NCBI GenBank assembly: GCA_945871045.1
Contig: CAMBUC010000008.1
Location: forward strand, 1 to 18,388
Direction: 5' to 3'
DNA from: an uncultured bacterium
GTDB taxonomy: Bacteria; Bacillota; Clostridia; Lachnospirales; Lachnospiraceae
DNA: 18,388 bases
The notes under the pieces were generated by a model. The model had not been told where the DNA came from, made no database searches, and was given only the letters and a program-made list of their open reading frames with translations. The position numbers and the translations under genes are program-made. This document shows, piece after piece, positions 7,737 through 14,023 of this stretch (positions within the stretch are counted from its first letter, which is position 1; the number at the start of each line of letters is the position of its first letter).

Positions 7737-7816
7737 ACCACTATCAAAATAATATAGAAAGACGATAACTGACCGCGATTTTAATGGTAGGAACAGTTAC
7801 GAGATGGTGGTAAGGG

Positions 7817-8614
7817 ATGAAGGAGAGAAAAAAAAGTGGAACGATAGGTCAAAAACAAGTCATATTAGCAAGTTGTCTGATGTTGATCCTGGTTACCTGT
7901 CTTACCGGGCTTTATATAGCTAAAAAAATGGAACAACAGAATAAAGAAATGGAACTGGCAAAGAGTAATGAGGACATTACCAAAGAAGTAGAAGAAGCAG
8001 AACCGCTTCAGTCTGTAGATTCTGTGATTTTACCGGAAATAAAGGAAGAGCAGGAACAAGCACCTCAGATCGAACCAAAAGAAATACCGGAAGAAAACAA
8101 TGACATGGATGTGGAGCCGGAACCGAAAGAGGAAGCCAGTGTTACACCGGTGGGCGGTTCTGCAGTGACAGTGACCCAAAAGGAATTACCTGCAGTCTTG
8201 CAGTTTAGCGGTGAATTGCAATGGCCGATAGAAGGAAATGTACTCATGAACTACAGCATGGATCAGTCTATTTATTTTGCAACATTAGATCAATACAAAT
8301 ATAATCCGGCAATGATCATTGGTGCATCTGTAGGTGAAACCGTAAAGGCAGCAGCATCCGGAACGATTACCGAGATCAAGGAGGATGCCCAGACAGGATT
8401 AACAGTAGTCATGGATATTGGTGATGATTACACATTGACTTATGGTCAATTAGAGAATCTTAATTTCAAAGAGGGAGCGCATCTGGATGTCGGAGATGTG
8501 ATCGGTGTTGTGGCAAAGCCTACAAAGTATTATTCCTTGGAAGGATCAAATTTATACTTTGAGATGGATCAAAAAGATCAACCGACAGATCCAACGGAGT
8601 ATCTGCCTCAATAA
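7817..8614 (+). CDS. spoIIQ: SpoIIQ-like protein with degenerate LytM (M23) domain
   Basis: SpoIIQ is a forespore membrane protein that binds mother-cell SpoIIIAH across the intermembrane space, forming the channel or zipper needed for engulfment. This 265-residue product has a basic cytoplasmic N-terminus, one membrane segment (about 14-35), a long acidic, Pro/Glu-rich stalk (about 50-125) and a C-terminal LytM fold (about 134-260). In M23 peptidases zinc is held by HxxxD and HxH. Here the corresponding positions read NPAMI (163-167) and NLYFE (245-249), and the usual YGHL is YGQL (209-212), so the peptidase should be inactive. The ribosome binding site is poor (GGTGG and AAGGG just before ATG 7817), but no alternative start fits. 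The adjacent SpoIID-like gene supports the sporulation assignment over a housekeeping M23 protein. Confidence 0.82.
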   Translation: MKERKKSGTIGQKQVILASCLMLILVTCLTGLYIAKKMEQQNKEMELAKSNEDITKEVEEAEPLQSVDSVILPEIKEEQEQAPQIEPKEIPEENNDMDVEPEPKEEASVTPVGGSAVTVTQKELPAVLQFSGELQWPIEGNVLMNYSMDQSIYFATLDQYKYNPAMIIGASVGETVKAAASGTITEIKEDAQTGLTVVMDIGDDYTLTYGQLENLNFKEGAHLDVGDVIGVVAKPTKYYSLEGSNLYFEMDQKDQPTDPTEYLPQ

Positions 8615-8657
8615 AAAGACTACAAGATCTTTGTATGGTGTGTTTAGGCTATGTGAA

Positions 8658-8720
8658 AAAACCGGGCTTGATTTTTCAGGTACATCTTTGTATACTAAAT
8701 CAAGCTTGGTTTTATTTTTG
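8658..8720 (+). terminator. Rho-independent terminator after the spoIIQ-like gene
   Basis: A 17-bp stem (8658-8674 with 8697-8713, two G:U pairs), a 22-base loop and a trailing T run at 8715-8719. Confidence 0.88.
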
Positions 8721-8899
8721 ATTATTTCATTAAAATATATTATTTTTTTAGCACAGAAAACCACCATACGCGTATATTAAATTATATCCTTTCAATAATC
8801 CGCAAGCGCGCGGTTGCTTTATATAGATAGTAACACAAAGGCGGATATTCTGTAATGTTCAGGGTATCCGTTTACATATGTCATGGGAGGTAGGCGGCG
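8721..8899. other. AT-rich spacer without a recognised gene
   Basis: The DNA between the spoIIQ terminator and the GIY-YIG leader region has no ORF with a ribosome binding site. It contains a 9-bp imperfect hairpin (CGGATATTC near 8843-8851 with GGGTATCCG near 8863-8871) and a short GC-rich patch GCAAGCGCGCGGTTGC near 8802-8817. I could not identify a convincing promoter in it. Confidence 0.5.
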
Positions 8900-8935
8900 T
8901 TGAATTTGAAGATAGGACCGCCCAAAAAAAGATGA
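8900..8935 (+). CDS. Possible 11-codon leader ORF coupled to the GIY-YIG gene
   Basis: A strong GGGAGGT site (8885-8891) stands eight bases before a TTG at 8900. That TTG opens a short frame encoding MNLKIGPPKKR and ends with TGA at 8933-8935. The stop overlaps the ATG at 8932 in an ATGA arrangement, the usual geometry of translational coupling. The GIY-YIG start itself has no ribosome binding site of its own. The evidence is purely positional; a longer GIY-YIG N-terminus starting at 8878 is the competing explanation, but that ATG lacks a site too. Confidence 0.3.
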   Translation: MNLKIGPPKKR

Positions 8936-9192
8936 ACTATGCATATCTTGTCCGGTGCAGTGATAACAGTCTGTACGCCGGATGGACCAATGATGTGGAA
9001 AAGCGATTAAAGGCGCATAATGCCGGAACGGGGGCAAAGTATACAAAATACCGCCGACCGGTCACTCTTGCCTACTTAGAGGCCTTTGAAACGAAATCTG
9101 AGGCGATGAAGAAAGAAGCGGCATTAAAAAAATTAACACGACGGCAAAAAGAAAAACTGGTCGTGGAATGGAAGCAAAAAGAAAATCCCTAA
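8932..9192 (+). CDS. GIY-YIG nuclease superfamily protein (UPF0213/YhbQ-YazA type)
   Basis: An 86-residue protein almost entirely made of one GIY-YIG domain: YAY at residues 3-5 and YAG at 15-17 in place of GIY/YIG, R25 in VEKRLKAHN, and E62 in KKEAALKKL as the likely metal ligand. Stand-alone members of this size are common in bacteria. Their nuclease activity and role are poorly defined; a link to DNA repair or recombination is often proposed. The start MNYAYLV matches the usual beginning of the family. An upstream in-frame ATG at 8878 would add 18 residues without family resemblance. The stop codon lies inside a terminator shared with the convergent sigma-factor gene. Confidence 0.9.
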   Translation: MNYAYLVRCSDNSLYAGWTNDVEKRLKAHNAGTGAKYTKYRRPVTLAYLEAFETKSEAMKKEAALKKLTRRQKEKLVVEWKQKENP

Positions 9193-9226
9193 ATGATGTC
9201 AGATCATACATCAGTTAGGGATTTTT
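9182..9226. terminator. Bidirectional terminator between convergent genes
   Basis: An 18-bp stem with a single mismatch (9182-9199 with 9208-9225) and an 8-base loop. The run of T follows on the plus strand, and a T-rich stretch also follows on the minus strand. It overlaps the last codons and stop of the GIY-YIG gene and lies 19 bp past the end of the minus-strand sigma gene. Confidence 0.9.
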
Positions 9227-9244
9227 CTTGATGGATGGGAATAA

Positions 9245-11233
9245 TTATGGTTCTAAGGGCACCGGATCCCACCCGTAATCTTTGTAATATTTGATATCGA
9301 AGTTGTTATTTTGTACATACATCCGGATCAATGACGTGCGGGTTTCTTTTTGCTTTGTTTCTGTTCCCTCACACTCAAAAAATTTTCTTTCCATACCGGG
9401 ATAGCCCTTGCAAAATTCTTTGATACCTTTGGCGTATTCCGAGCCATCGCCAGTTCTGATGTCTTCAATCACCTGATAGCCGCCCGGTGCGTCCGCATCC
9501 GGATGCAGGCGAAGTCGCGCGGGTGATTCTCCGCCGCTCTCACATTCCAGTGTATTTCCGTTTTGATAGTAAACATAACTCCAGAGATTACAAAATACCA
9601 TGAGATCGTCATTTTTTTGTTTTACATCGTAAATCACCGGTGCCGGGATATAGACGGAAGCTTCGCTACTGCGATAGTAGCCTTGCCCTTCATCAGATTC
9701 CATCATGTATGCGCAGACCGTTGCCAGCACCGCGTCGTCTCCGGTATAGGAGAAGACGGGCAGAAAGGCGGACGTTTCTGTTGTATTGCCGATAGGATCT
9801 CCGTGGGGCTGTCCATCCATGGTTTGTCCGTCAGTTGTCTGCTCTGAATGATCGCCTGAAAGGTCGGAACTGTTGCTTTCCGTGACGGTCAGATCCAGTT
9901 TCTCGCACAGGAGCGTTCCATCCTCATTCTTTGTATACAACTCAAAGTCTGTATTTCCAAATAAGACCAGACAACTAATCATATTTTTGCCGCTTTTATC
10001 ATTCCAAGAAAGTGAATTTCTGCTATAAGTGATGTCATTGTACTTGCCTTGATCATCATTGAGAAAATCGGATCCATAGAAGGAATCAAAAGTGTCACAA
10101 ATATGGCTTTTCGAATAGTCTAACCAAAGGTCATAGATCCTGCGGATCTCTTTTCTATCTGTTGTATATGTTAGATGTGATTCGTGATTTTCTAAAATTA
10201 AATCAGAATTTAAGTTCTGATTATCGTATGTAATATCCTGATCTTGTGATGCGATCTGAGTGGAAAGTGCAGACAGGTCGCAGATATATGCAAACTCCGG
10301 AAGGGAGTCGGACATCTCTTTACCTGCACGTTGCTCGATACCGGTTTCATTAAATAGGTAGAGTTTGTCATGATCCAGAAAAATCCGGGTCGCGATCGTG
10401 TTCGCATTCAGATAATTACATTCCATTTGCTGAAGGTCCAGTACGCCGGTAATCTCTTTGCGGCTCCGGTCATAGATAAGGAGACCGCGTTCATTGGCAA
10501 GCAGGATATAACATTCATCAATACCCACAAGATCAGAAGCATATACCTGAATCGGAAGAGTGACAGTTTCCGATACGATCTGTTTGTCTTCGTCGGATAA
10601 CAGGCGGTGGATCGATGCCTGTATCTTTTCAGTTACTGCATGAATGGCGGCGGATGTTTTTCCTCCGGAAGCGGCATCCACTGCCATGCCTCCAAATCCC
10701 ACCGTAAAGGCCAGACATAGGATCAAAACAGCGGCTTTTGATGATGAAAACTGTTTTTTCATTCTTTTACGAGCGGCAAATAACTGAGATTGTATCGTGC
10801 TTTCTTTGCGGTTGAGTATTTTTGCTATTTCTTTTATGGAATATTCTTCAAAATAGTAGAGATAGACAACCTCCCGCTGTTTTTTCGGTAATGTCTGAAA
10901 GATTTCAAACAATAGACTTTCCTGTCGGTCGAAGGGTTCCACGGAAGGTTCCGGGAGATGCTCCATCGGGGTGCGCTTTTTATGCCAAAAACTGCGCTGA
11001 ATATCCAGACAATGGTTGCGTGTGACAGTAAGTAACCACGCGCGGACATGGTTTTCATCCGTGAAAGATGGGTTTTTCTCCATGATTTTCAGAAAGATCG
11101 ACTGTGCTGCATCCTCTGCATCTTGTGCATTTTTTAACATCAGAAGACTCAGACGATAGACCATCGTATAGTACTGTTCATAGAGGCTGCTATATGTTGG
11201 AATGTTTTTCTTTGGTTTTTCACTTGTGTTCAT
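9245..11233 (-). CDS. Membrane-tethered ECF-type sigma-70 factor fused to a large extracytoplasmic domain
   Basis: A 662-residue single-chain protein. Residues 14-81 form sigma-70 region 2: YEQYYTMVYRL, then DAEDAAQSIFLKI and RAWLLTVTRNHCLDIQR. After a short linker, residues 106-158 form region 4, with the helix-turn-helix SIKEIAKILNRKESTIQSQL. Region 3 is missing, as in ECF factors. Directly after the basic stretch RKRMKKQF comes a membrane span (about 167-186). By the positive-inside rule the sigma half is cytoplasmic and some 475 residues lie outside. The outer part is beta-rich, has a Ser/Thr/Gly-rich linker near 452-488, and ends in a domain closing with YKDYGWDP. From memory this ending resembles small Lachnospiraceae lipoproteins, but I cannot confirm it. 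ATG 11233 is preceded by GGAGGAG. No anti-sigma gene is adjacent. tadA lies 60 bp upstream on the same strand. The target promoters are unknown. Confidence 0.88.
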   Translation of the reverse strand: MNTSEKPKKNIPTYSSLYEQYYTMVYRLSLLMLKNAQDAEDAAQSIFLKIMEKNPSFTDENHVRAWLLTVTRNHCLDIQRSFWHKKRTPMEHLPEPSVEPFDRQESLLFEIFQTLPKKQREVVYLYYFEEYSIKEIAKILNRKESTIQSQLFAARKRMKKQFSSSKAAVLILCLAFTVGFGGMAVDAASGGKTSAAIHAVTEKIQASIHRLLSDEDKQIVSETVTLPIQVYASDLVGIDECYILLANERGLLIYDRSRKEITGVLDLQQMECNYLNANTIATRIFLDHDKLYLFNETGIEQRAGKEMSDSLPEFAYICDLSALSTQIASQDQDITYDNQNLNSDLILENHESHLTYTTDRKEIRRIYDLWLDYSKSHICDTFDSFYGSDFLNDDQGKYNDITYSRNSLSWNDKSGKNMISCLVLFGNTDFELYTKNEDGTLLCEKLDLTVTESNSSDLSGDHSEQTTDGQTMDGQPHGDPIGNTTETSAFLPVFSYTGDDAVLATVCAYMMESDEGQGYYRSSEASVYIPAPVIYDVKQKNDDLMVFCNLWSYVYYQNGNTLECESGGESPARLRLHPDADAPGGYQVIEDIRTGDGSEYAKGIKEFCKGYPGMERKFFECEGTETKQKETRTSLIRMYVQNNNFDIKYYKDYGWDPVPLEP

Positions 11234-11293
11234 AGGCTCCTCCTTTTCCTTTTATTAAATATACGATTGGAGGAAGGAAAATATCCAAATCTA

Positions 11294-11779
11294 TTATTCA
11301 ATCAGACCTTTTTTCTTTTTCTCACGCATTTCCTTAAAAAAACCGCTTAAAATTGCCGCGCACTCTTCTTGTAAAATACCGGTTTCTATTTCAACCTGAT
11401 GATTAAATGCAGGAAACTGAAGTAAATTTAAGAGTGATCCTGCGCATCCCGCTTTTGGATTCATCGTGCCAATATACACTTTCGAAATGCGCGCCTGTAC
11501 GATCGCACCGGAACACATCTGGCAAGGTTCCAGCGTGACATACATGGTACATTGTTCTAATCTCCAATCCCCGGTTTTTTTACTTGCTTTGCGGATCGCA
11601 TTTGTTTCTGCATGTGAAAGAGTGTTTTTGTCGGTTTTTCGTCTATTGTAGCCGCGGGCGATGATCTTATCGTCTGCGACAAGGACACAGCCAATGGGGA
11701 CTTCTCCCAGTGCATAAGCTTTTTTCGCTTCGCGCAAAGCAGCACGCATATATTTTTCTTCCGGCGTCATTTTTTTCAT
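11294..11779 (-). CDS. tadA: tRNA-specific adenosine deaminase (TadA)
   Basis: Converts adenosine-34 to inosine in the anticodon of tRNA-Arg(ACG), and so is normally essential. The 161-residue product has the cytidine-deaminase-fold zinc site HAE (56-58) and PCQMC (85-89), with E58 as the proton shuttle. GEVPIGCVLV (25-34) is the conserved strand near the active site. The start at 11779 is chosen because AAAGGA lies about 13 bases upstream; the second in-frame ATG (11770) would be even further from it. The C-terminal Lys-rich tail is variable in the family. It precedes the membrane-linked sigma gene by 60 bp and may be co-transcribed with it. Confidence 0.96.
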   Translation of the reverse strand: MKKMTPEEKYMRAALREAKKAYALGEVPIGCVLVADDKIIARGYNRRKTDKNTLSHAETNAIRKASKKTGDWRLEQCTMYVTLEPCQMCSGAIVQARISKVYIGTMNPKAGCAGSLLNLLQFPAFNHQVEIETGILQEECAAILSGFFKEMREKKKKGLIE

Positions 11780-11860
11780 TTTCTTGTCGTAATCCTTTCC
11801 GATATGGTATAATTTTTATATCTGTTCATTATGATTACAGATAACCATTTACTTTATCAT

Positions 11861-11883
11861 ATCGTGACAAACCCAGTCACGAT
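11861..11883. repeat. Perfect 8-bp inverted repeat, 7-base spacer, between tadA and the GNAT gene
   Basis: ATCGTGAC (11861-11868) and GTCACGAT (11876-11883) are exact inverted repeats around AAACCCA. No run of T follows on either strand, so it is more like an operator or an RNA hairpin than a terminator. It lies within the divergent intergenic region. Confidence 0.55.
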
Positions 11884-11906
11884 CAACATTCGTCACTCGT
11901 CAATCA

Positions 11907-11930
11907 TGCGAACATGTCGACTCGTTTGCA
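11907..11930. repeat. Imperfect 24-bp dyad upstream of the GNAT gene
   Basis: TGCGAAC and GTTTGCA flank a central GTCGAC-containing core; 9 of the 12 symmetric pairs match. It ends 40 bp before the acetyltransferase start. It is not a match to the LexA box. Confidence 0.3.
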
Positions 11931-11969
11931 CTTATTATATCACACAAATCTAATAGGAAATAGAAGGAC

Positions 11970-12515
11970 ATGAATTTTATCTACGAGACAGCGCGATTGC
12001 AGATCCGCATCCTGAATGGGACATATGCTGACAAATCGCTGCAGTTTTATTTGGAAGACCGGGAATTGTTCGAACGTTATGAAGCGATCCGGCCACAGAA
12101 CTTTTATACGGAAGAATATCATCGATATTTGATGAATTATGAATATAATCAGATCTTAAAAGGCATGATGATGCGATATTGGATATTTACAAAAGAAGAG
12201 CCCGGAAAGATCATAGGAACCGTGAGTTTGCGAAATATTGTGCACGGTTCCTATAATAAATGCGAGATCGGATATAAACTTTCCAGTGCATATCATGGAA
12301 AGGGATATGCAAAAGAAGCGATTGCACGGATCATACAACTGGCATTTACAGAATTGGATCTTCACCGAATAGAGGCTTACTGTATGCCGGGAAATGAACC
12401 TTCGATCAACCTGTTGGAGTCCTTAAATTTTATGTTGGAAGGATGCCTACATAAATATGTAAAGATTCAGGGACAGTATGAGGATCATTTGCTGTTTAGT
12501 CTGCTTCGATCATAG
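11970..12515 (+). CDS. GNAT family N-acetyltransferase (RimJ/RimL type)
   Basis: A 181-residue GCN5-related acetyltransferase. The early TARLQIRIL strand is typical of RimJ/RimL-like members. KIIGTVSLRNI leads into EIGYKLSSAYHGKGYAKEA (about 99-117), where HGKGYA is the acetyl-CoA pyrophosphate-binding motif A. LHRIEAYCMPGNEPSINLLESLNF (about 131-154) is the conserved motif B with the asparagine and leucine pattern. Such proteins acetylate N-terminal amines of ribosomal proteins, antibiotics or small metabolites, and the substrate cannot be told here. ATG 11970 follows AGAAGGA closely. It overlaps the 3' end of the opposing gene by 20 bp. Confidence 0.9.
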   Translation: MNFIYETARLQIRILNGTYADKSLQFYLEDRELFERYEAIRPQNFYTEEYHRYLMNYEYNQILKGMMMRYWIFTKEEPGKIIGTVSLRNIVHGSYNKCEIGYKLSSAYHGKGYAKEAIARIIQLAFTELDLHRIEAYCMPGNEPSINLLESLNFMLEGCLHKYVKIQGQYEDHLLFSLLRS

Positions 12516-13362
12516 ATGTGCACCAATAACCGAAAGGATGCTCTGAATTTTTACTATCTTTTACCGGAAGAAAATCTGCAAACCCAAACATTGCAGCCAA
12601 GACATGCTCCTGGCGATCATGGGTTCCGGGAATGCCAATAAAAAACCGGTGTTCCTTTGCAAATGGAATTTCTCCGATCACCAAGTGGCGATAGGTTAAA
12701 AAGGCATGGAGAAGAAAACTGTTACTGCACAGATGCCAGTTTGCAGATGGGAGCATGCGCAGGTCTTTTAAGCCGATGCGAATACAAGTAATATTCGGAT
12801 TCAAAAAAGGCTGCGTAACGGTTTGTGAGGAAAGCAGATCTTTCCATATCTCTTCCCAGGAGGCAATGGTGATGGGAACTTGGATCTGTGGGAGAGGGAG
12901 TTCCGCTGACTGGATCACTTTTTCTTCCAGAGATGGTGTATCAATAGGATCGGTTGACTCCGTTTTCTTGGATTCATAAATCTGAAAGTTTTCCCAATTG
13001 ATAGGTATCTCATCCCATTGACTGACAAAACAGATCTTATCCTTTGAAGTAAGCAGGATACCGGAGACATCTGAGATATCATAATCACTTTCGCCCAGTC
13101 GCTTTGTATTTAGCGTAAAACGCCAGTCGGCAGTTTTTCCGGAAAGTGGAACGTCTCCTAGAGGAAATCCGATAATGGAATCCTCGTTTCGCACAAATAA
13201 ATAGAAAGAAACAAAAGGATCTGAAAACGAGGCGCTTCGTAGATGAAGTTCTATGGTAGTGGTGGATCCACGCATTTCAATTTTGGCAAAGCCGGCATTT
13301 GAGGTTTTTTGGTTTTGTTCATAAACGTAAATATAGGAAAAAAATCGCCGATATTCGGACAT
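12496..13362 (-). CDS. Uncharacterised two-domain protein (DUF6128-like, Lachnospiraceae type)
   Basis: A 288-residue protein with no signal peptide or membrane span. An N-terminal beta-rich domain (about 1-120) starts YRRFFSYIYVYE and includes NAGFAKIEMRG. An acidic, Pro/Ser/Thr-rich linker (about 133-170) leads to a C-terminal domain (about 175-285) with LKDLRMLPSANWHLCSNSFLL, GIPGTHDRQEHVLAAMFGF and a final FGYW. From memory these features fit a clostridial family listed as DUF6128, whose role is unknown. ATG 13362 is preceded by AGGAG at six bases, while a start at 13383 has no site. It is convergent with, and overlaps, the GNAT gene, and diverges from perR. I cannot assign a function. 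Confidence 0.78.
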   Translation of the reverse strand: MSEYRRFFSYIYVYEQNQKTSNAGFAKIEMRGSTTTIELHLRSASFSDPFVSFYLFVRNEDSIIGFPLGDVPLSGKTADWRFTLNTKRLGESDYDISDVSGILLTSKDKICFVSQWDEIPINWENFQIYESKKTESTDPIDTPSLEEKVIQSAELPLPQIQVPITIASWEEIWKDLLSSQTVTQPFLNPNITCIRIGLKDLRMLPSANWHLCSNSFLLHAFLTYRHLVIGEIPFAKEHRFFIGIPGTHDRQEHVLAAMFGFADFLPVKDSKNSEHPFGYWCTSMIEAD

Positions 13363-13437
13363 GGGAACTCCTGCAACAGACATTTGTATATTTTATACGC
13401 CTTCAAAAAAAATATGCAGAAAAATACTACTTTCGCA

Positions 13438-13466
13438 TTGACAAAATGATTTACAGAATATACTAT
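13438..13466 (+). promoter_or_regulatory. SigA-type promoter of perR
   Basis: TTGACA at 13438-13443 and TACTAT at 13461-13466 with a 17-base spacer. The predicted start site falls inside the operator just downstream. Confidence 0.75.
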
Positions 13467-13489
13467 AAAATAGTAATCATTATCATTTT
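13467..13489. promoter_or_regulatory. PerR/Fur-type operator upstream of perR
   Basis: A near-palindrome centred on C13478: AAAATAGTAAT to the left, ATTATCATTTT to the right, with 9 of 11 symmetric pairs. The central 15 bases match the PerR box TTATAATNATTATAA at 11 of 14 fixed positions. It covers the region around the transcription start, consistent with autorepression. A similar core TAGTAAT-N-ATT is repeated upstream of the rubrerythrin gene. Confidence 0.7.
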
Positions 13490-13502
13490 ATAGGAGGATG
13501 TC

Positions 13503-13895
13503 ATGTTAAAGCATAGCAGGCAAAGAGATTCCATCAAGAATTTCCTGATGACGCGAACAGACCATCCAACTGCAGAAACAATCTATGAAAACCTTCGCAG
13601 GGAATATCCGAAGATCAGTTTGGGAACGGTATATCGAAATCTGTCCTTGCTGACAGAGATCGGGGAGATTCAAACCATCTCAACCGGGGTTGGACCAGAC
13701 CGTTTTGACGGTAACATGGAGCCTCATTACCATTTTATCTGCAAGCAATGCGGAAGGGTCATTGATCTGGAAATGCAGGGGATAGATCACATCAATCTGT
13801 TGGCTCAACATGGATTTTCTGGAACGATTGAAAGTCATACGGTATTTTTTTCAGGAAGATGTGAAAAATGTCTTTCCGAATCAAAAATAAAATAA
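13503..13895 (+). CDS. perR: PerR-type peroxide-sensing Fur family repressor
   Basis: A 130-residue metalloregulator that represses peroxide-defence genes and releases DNA when iron-catalysed oxidation damages a histidine ligand. The winged helix covers about 1-65 (HPTAETIYENL and SLGTVYRNLSLL). The regulatory-metal ligands of Bacillus PerR all have counterparts: H21, D69 (in DRFD), H75 and H77 (HYH), and D88 (VIDLE). D69 rather than Glu fits PerR over Fur. The structural zinc site uses C80, C83, C120 and C123. The ATG follows AGGAGG at five bases. It has a PerR-type operator at its own promoter and precedes a reverse rubrerythrin with another. A Fur or Zur identity is less likely on these residues. 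Confidence 0.9.
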   Translation: MLKHSRQRDSIKNFLMTRTDHPTAETIYENLRREYPKISLGTVYRNLSLLTEIGEIQTISTGVGPDRFDGNMEPHYHFICKQCGRVIDLEMQGIDHINLLAQHGFSGTIESHTVFFSGRCEKCLSESKIK

Positions 13896-13903
13896 AAACC
13901 GGA

Positions 13904-13932
13904 TTGACATTTAGAAAAAAATGTGATATAAA
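13904..13932 (+). promoter_or_regulatory. SigA-type promoter of reverse rubrerythrin
   Basis: TTGACA at 13904-13909 and TATAAA at 13927-13932 with a 17-base spacer. The rubrerythrin gene therefore has its own promoter, starting nine bases past the perR stop. Confidence 0.85.
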
Positions 13933-13952
13933 ATTAGTAATGATTCCTAATT
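13932..13952. promoter_or_regulatory. PerR-type operator upstream of reverse rubrerythrin
   Basis: A near-palindrome centred on G13942: AATTAGTAAT on the left and ATTCCTAATT on the right, with 9 of 10 symmetric pairs. It shares the core TAGTAAT-N-ATT with the perR operator and directly abuts the -10 box. Confidence 0.65.
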
Positions 13953-14023
13953 TAAGAATCAAAAGCGAAGTACATTCGCTAAAATATTATTTTAAGTGAA
14001 AATAAGAAAGGATGGAAAAAATT

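Noticed and set aside
8505..8780. Plus-strand 91-codon frame past the spoIIQ stop
   Set aside because: It overlaps the spoIIQ end in another frame and reads through the terminator hairpin, without a ribosome binding site.
11251..11293. An autoregulated ECF promoter between tadA and the sigma gene
   Set aside because: No AAC-type -35 box with a matching -10 is visible; only a weak imperfect GATTTGGA/TCCAATC repeat is seen. Transcription from tadA is simpler.
11907..11930. LexA (SOS) box in the GNAT upstream region
   Set aside because: GAACATGT looks like half a box, but the second half is CGAC instead of GTTC.
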